Below, one piece after another: positions 40,406 to 41,268 of a DNA stretch of 41,268 nt. The position numbers were made by a program, and so were the translations under genes. This stretch comes from Deltaproteobacteria bacterium (lineage in GTDB: Bacteria > Myxococcota > B64-G9): the NCBI GenBank assembly GCA_019307065.1, contig JAFDKH010000022.1:1-41268 (forward strand), given 5' to 3'. The number at the start of each line of letters is the position of its first letter. Position 1 is the stretch's first letter. The notes beneath the pieces are model-generated. The model searched no databases, was not told the origin of the DNA, and worked only from the letters and a program-made list of their open reading frames with translations.

Positions 40406-41245
40406 CTATTCGAACACAATTGCACAACCCAGCTCGATGTGTACATCGGCACCCAGCTCGGCATCGTCGGTCAGCGGGATGCCCAGGCGGAAGACCGGCT
40501 GAATCGCGCCGAAGTAACCGCGGGCGCCAAAGTTCATCCAGAAACGCGTGTCCTGACCTTCCTGGGTTACGGGCGAGACACCGCGCAGTTCGATCATCGG
40601 AGTGACCATTTCCATAAGGGTATAGCCGACAGCAACCTGATAGAGTATGCCGGCCTCGTAGGCGTCTTTGCCTTCAGTGTCCATAATCGGGATATACAGG
40701 GCGGTCCCGAACTCAGCCTGGGCGAAAAGTTCTCCGTTGGTAATAGCAAAGAAACCCAAGGGGCGCAGACCAATTGCTTCCGACATGTGGTAGACCGGGT
40801 CCTGGTGACCAAACATACCAACCAATTGGGCAAACCCCTCCGCACCATCGTCAATGTCCATGAAACCGACGCTGACCGCAACCCCAAAGCCGTAACACAT
40901 CGCCCAAGCACCGCGTTGACACATGTGCATTTTGAAATCAATAGTCGGGCTGCCCAGCGCAAACTTACTGTCGCCTTCCCCATCGGGCGAATAGTAAGCC
41001 ATCGGCAGATGAATACCCAGGCTGGTATTGCCCATGCCAAGCTGGGCGCTAAGCATGATCGGCAACCCGAAATAGTGGTCGCCCGGCAACATCGGCATAG
41101 ACAGCTCGATTTTACTCTTACCGGTCATATCTTCGAGGGTCAGGGGAATGACCACGTCCTTGTCCTGGGCCACGACCGGGCCGCAAAACAAACCGAGACA
41201 GAAGGATGCGATGATCAAACTCATGACTTTTTTGTTTTTCAACAT
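40406..41245 (-). CDS. Predicted outer-membrane beta-barrel protein
   Basis: The protein has 279 residues and no family was recognised. GGGAGG lies 9 bases before ATG 41245. The signal peptide (LIIASFCLGLFCGPVVAQ) ends with a Val-Ala-Gln cleavage pattern and no lipid Cys. The mature sequence alternates in strand-like segments rich in Gly and aromatics (HYFGLPIMLSAQLGMG, AMCYGFGVAVSVGFMDI, FWMNFGARGYFGAIQPVFRL), and the last residues are IVFE rather than a terminal Phe. Met is frequent. It is the first gene of the MoxR-GHL10 operon, and the window ends 23 bases upstream of it, so the promoter cannot be seen. Confidence 0.75.
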   Translation of the reverse strand: MLKNKKVMSLIIASFCLGLFCGPVVAQDKDVVIPLTLEDMTGKSKIELSMPMLPGDHYFGLPIMLSAQLGMGNTSLGIHLPMAYYSPDGEGDSKFALGSPTIDFKMHMCQRGAWAMCYGFGVAVSVGFMDIDDGAEGFAQLVGMFGHQDPVYHMSEAIGLRPLGFFAITNGELFAQAEFGTALYIPIMDTEGKDAYEAGILYQVAVGYTLMEMVTPMIELRGVSPVTQEGQDTRFWMNFGARGYFGAIQPVFRLGIPLTDDAELGADVHIELGCAIVFE

Positions 41246-41268
41246 ATTAACTTACCTCCCATTGTTTG

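Overview
The window looks like chromosomal DNA from a Gram-negative bacterium of the deltaproteobacterial/Myxococcota-Bradymonadota grade, probably an uncultured lineage. This is an inference from gene content: many large secreted lipoproteins built from Cys-rich, thrombospondin-3, RCC1, ASH (choice-of-anchor D), FG-GAP and beta-helix repeats; a Hanks-type Ser/Thr kinase; a zinc-ribbon adenylate cyclase with AAA and TPR regions; several predicted outer-membrane barrels; and a GC content that looks to be in the mid-50s. I support 26 protein genes. No tRNA, rRNA, CRISPR array, insertion sequence or phage gene is visible, and no gene-free stretch exceeds 300 bases.

Layout. 1-3488 (minus): an ECF sigma factor, a multidomain anti-sigma factor (zinc finger, membrane segment, FecR, PEGA, TPR) and an ASH-repeat lipoprotein cut by the window edge. 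3537-8406 (minus): three surface lipoproteins, two with long Cys-rich repeat arrays and one with a seven-repeat RCC1 propeller. 8511-11963 (minus): an exported protein with a predicted C-terminal barrel, a 53-residue rubredoxin, a small barrel and a DUF4143-type AAA ATPase. 12191-16046 (plus): three lipoproteins, one a paralogue of the truncated gene at the left edge. 16158-22238 (plus): a transmembrane Ser/Thr kinase with a very basic C-terminal tail, glycine C-acetyltransferase (kbl), an ion antiporter and a class I aminotransferase. 22247-32118 (plus): two tandem paralogous beta-helix lipoproteins and the cyclase. 32115-35412 (minus): a third beta-helix lipoprotein and an OPT-family transporter. 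35563-38004 (plus): a TSP3/FG-GAP lipoprotein, overlapping tail-to-tail with a minus-strand operon (37897-41245) of a predicted barrel protein, a MoxR ATPase and a GHL10-type glycosidase-like lipoprotein.

How the genes may work together. Twelve of the 26 proteins are predicted lipoproteins and none has Asp at the +2 position, so an outer-membrane or surface location is likely. They sit beside three separate signalling devices (ECF sigma/anti-sigma, Ser/Thr kinase, cyclase). The simplest reading is a cell-envelope and cell-surface region, perhaps for adhesion, contact or predation, with metabolic genes interspersed. Several sigma70-like promoters (TTGACA/TTGACC, 17-18 base spacer, -10 close to TAGAAT) can be read directly. 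At three genes the -10 hexamer ends only 5-9 bases before the start codon, which predicts leaderless messages.
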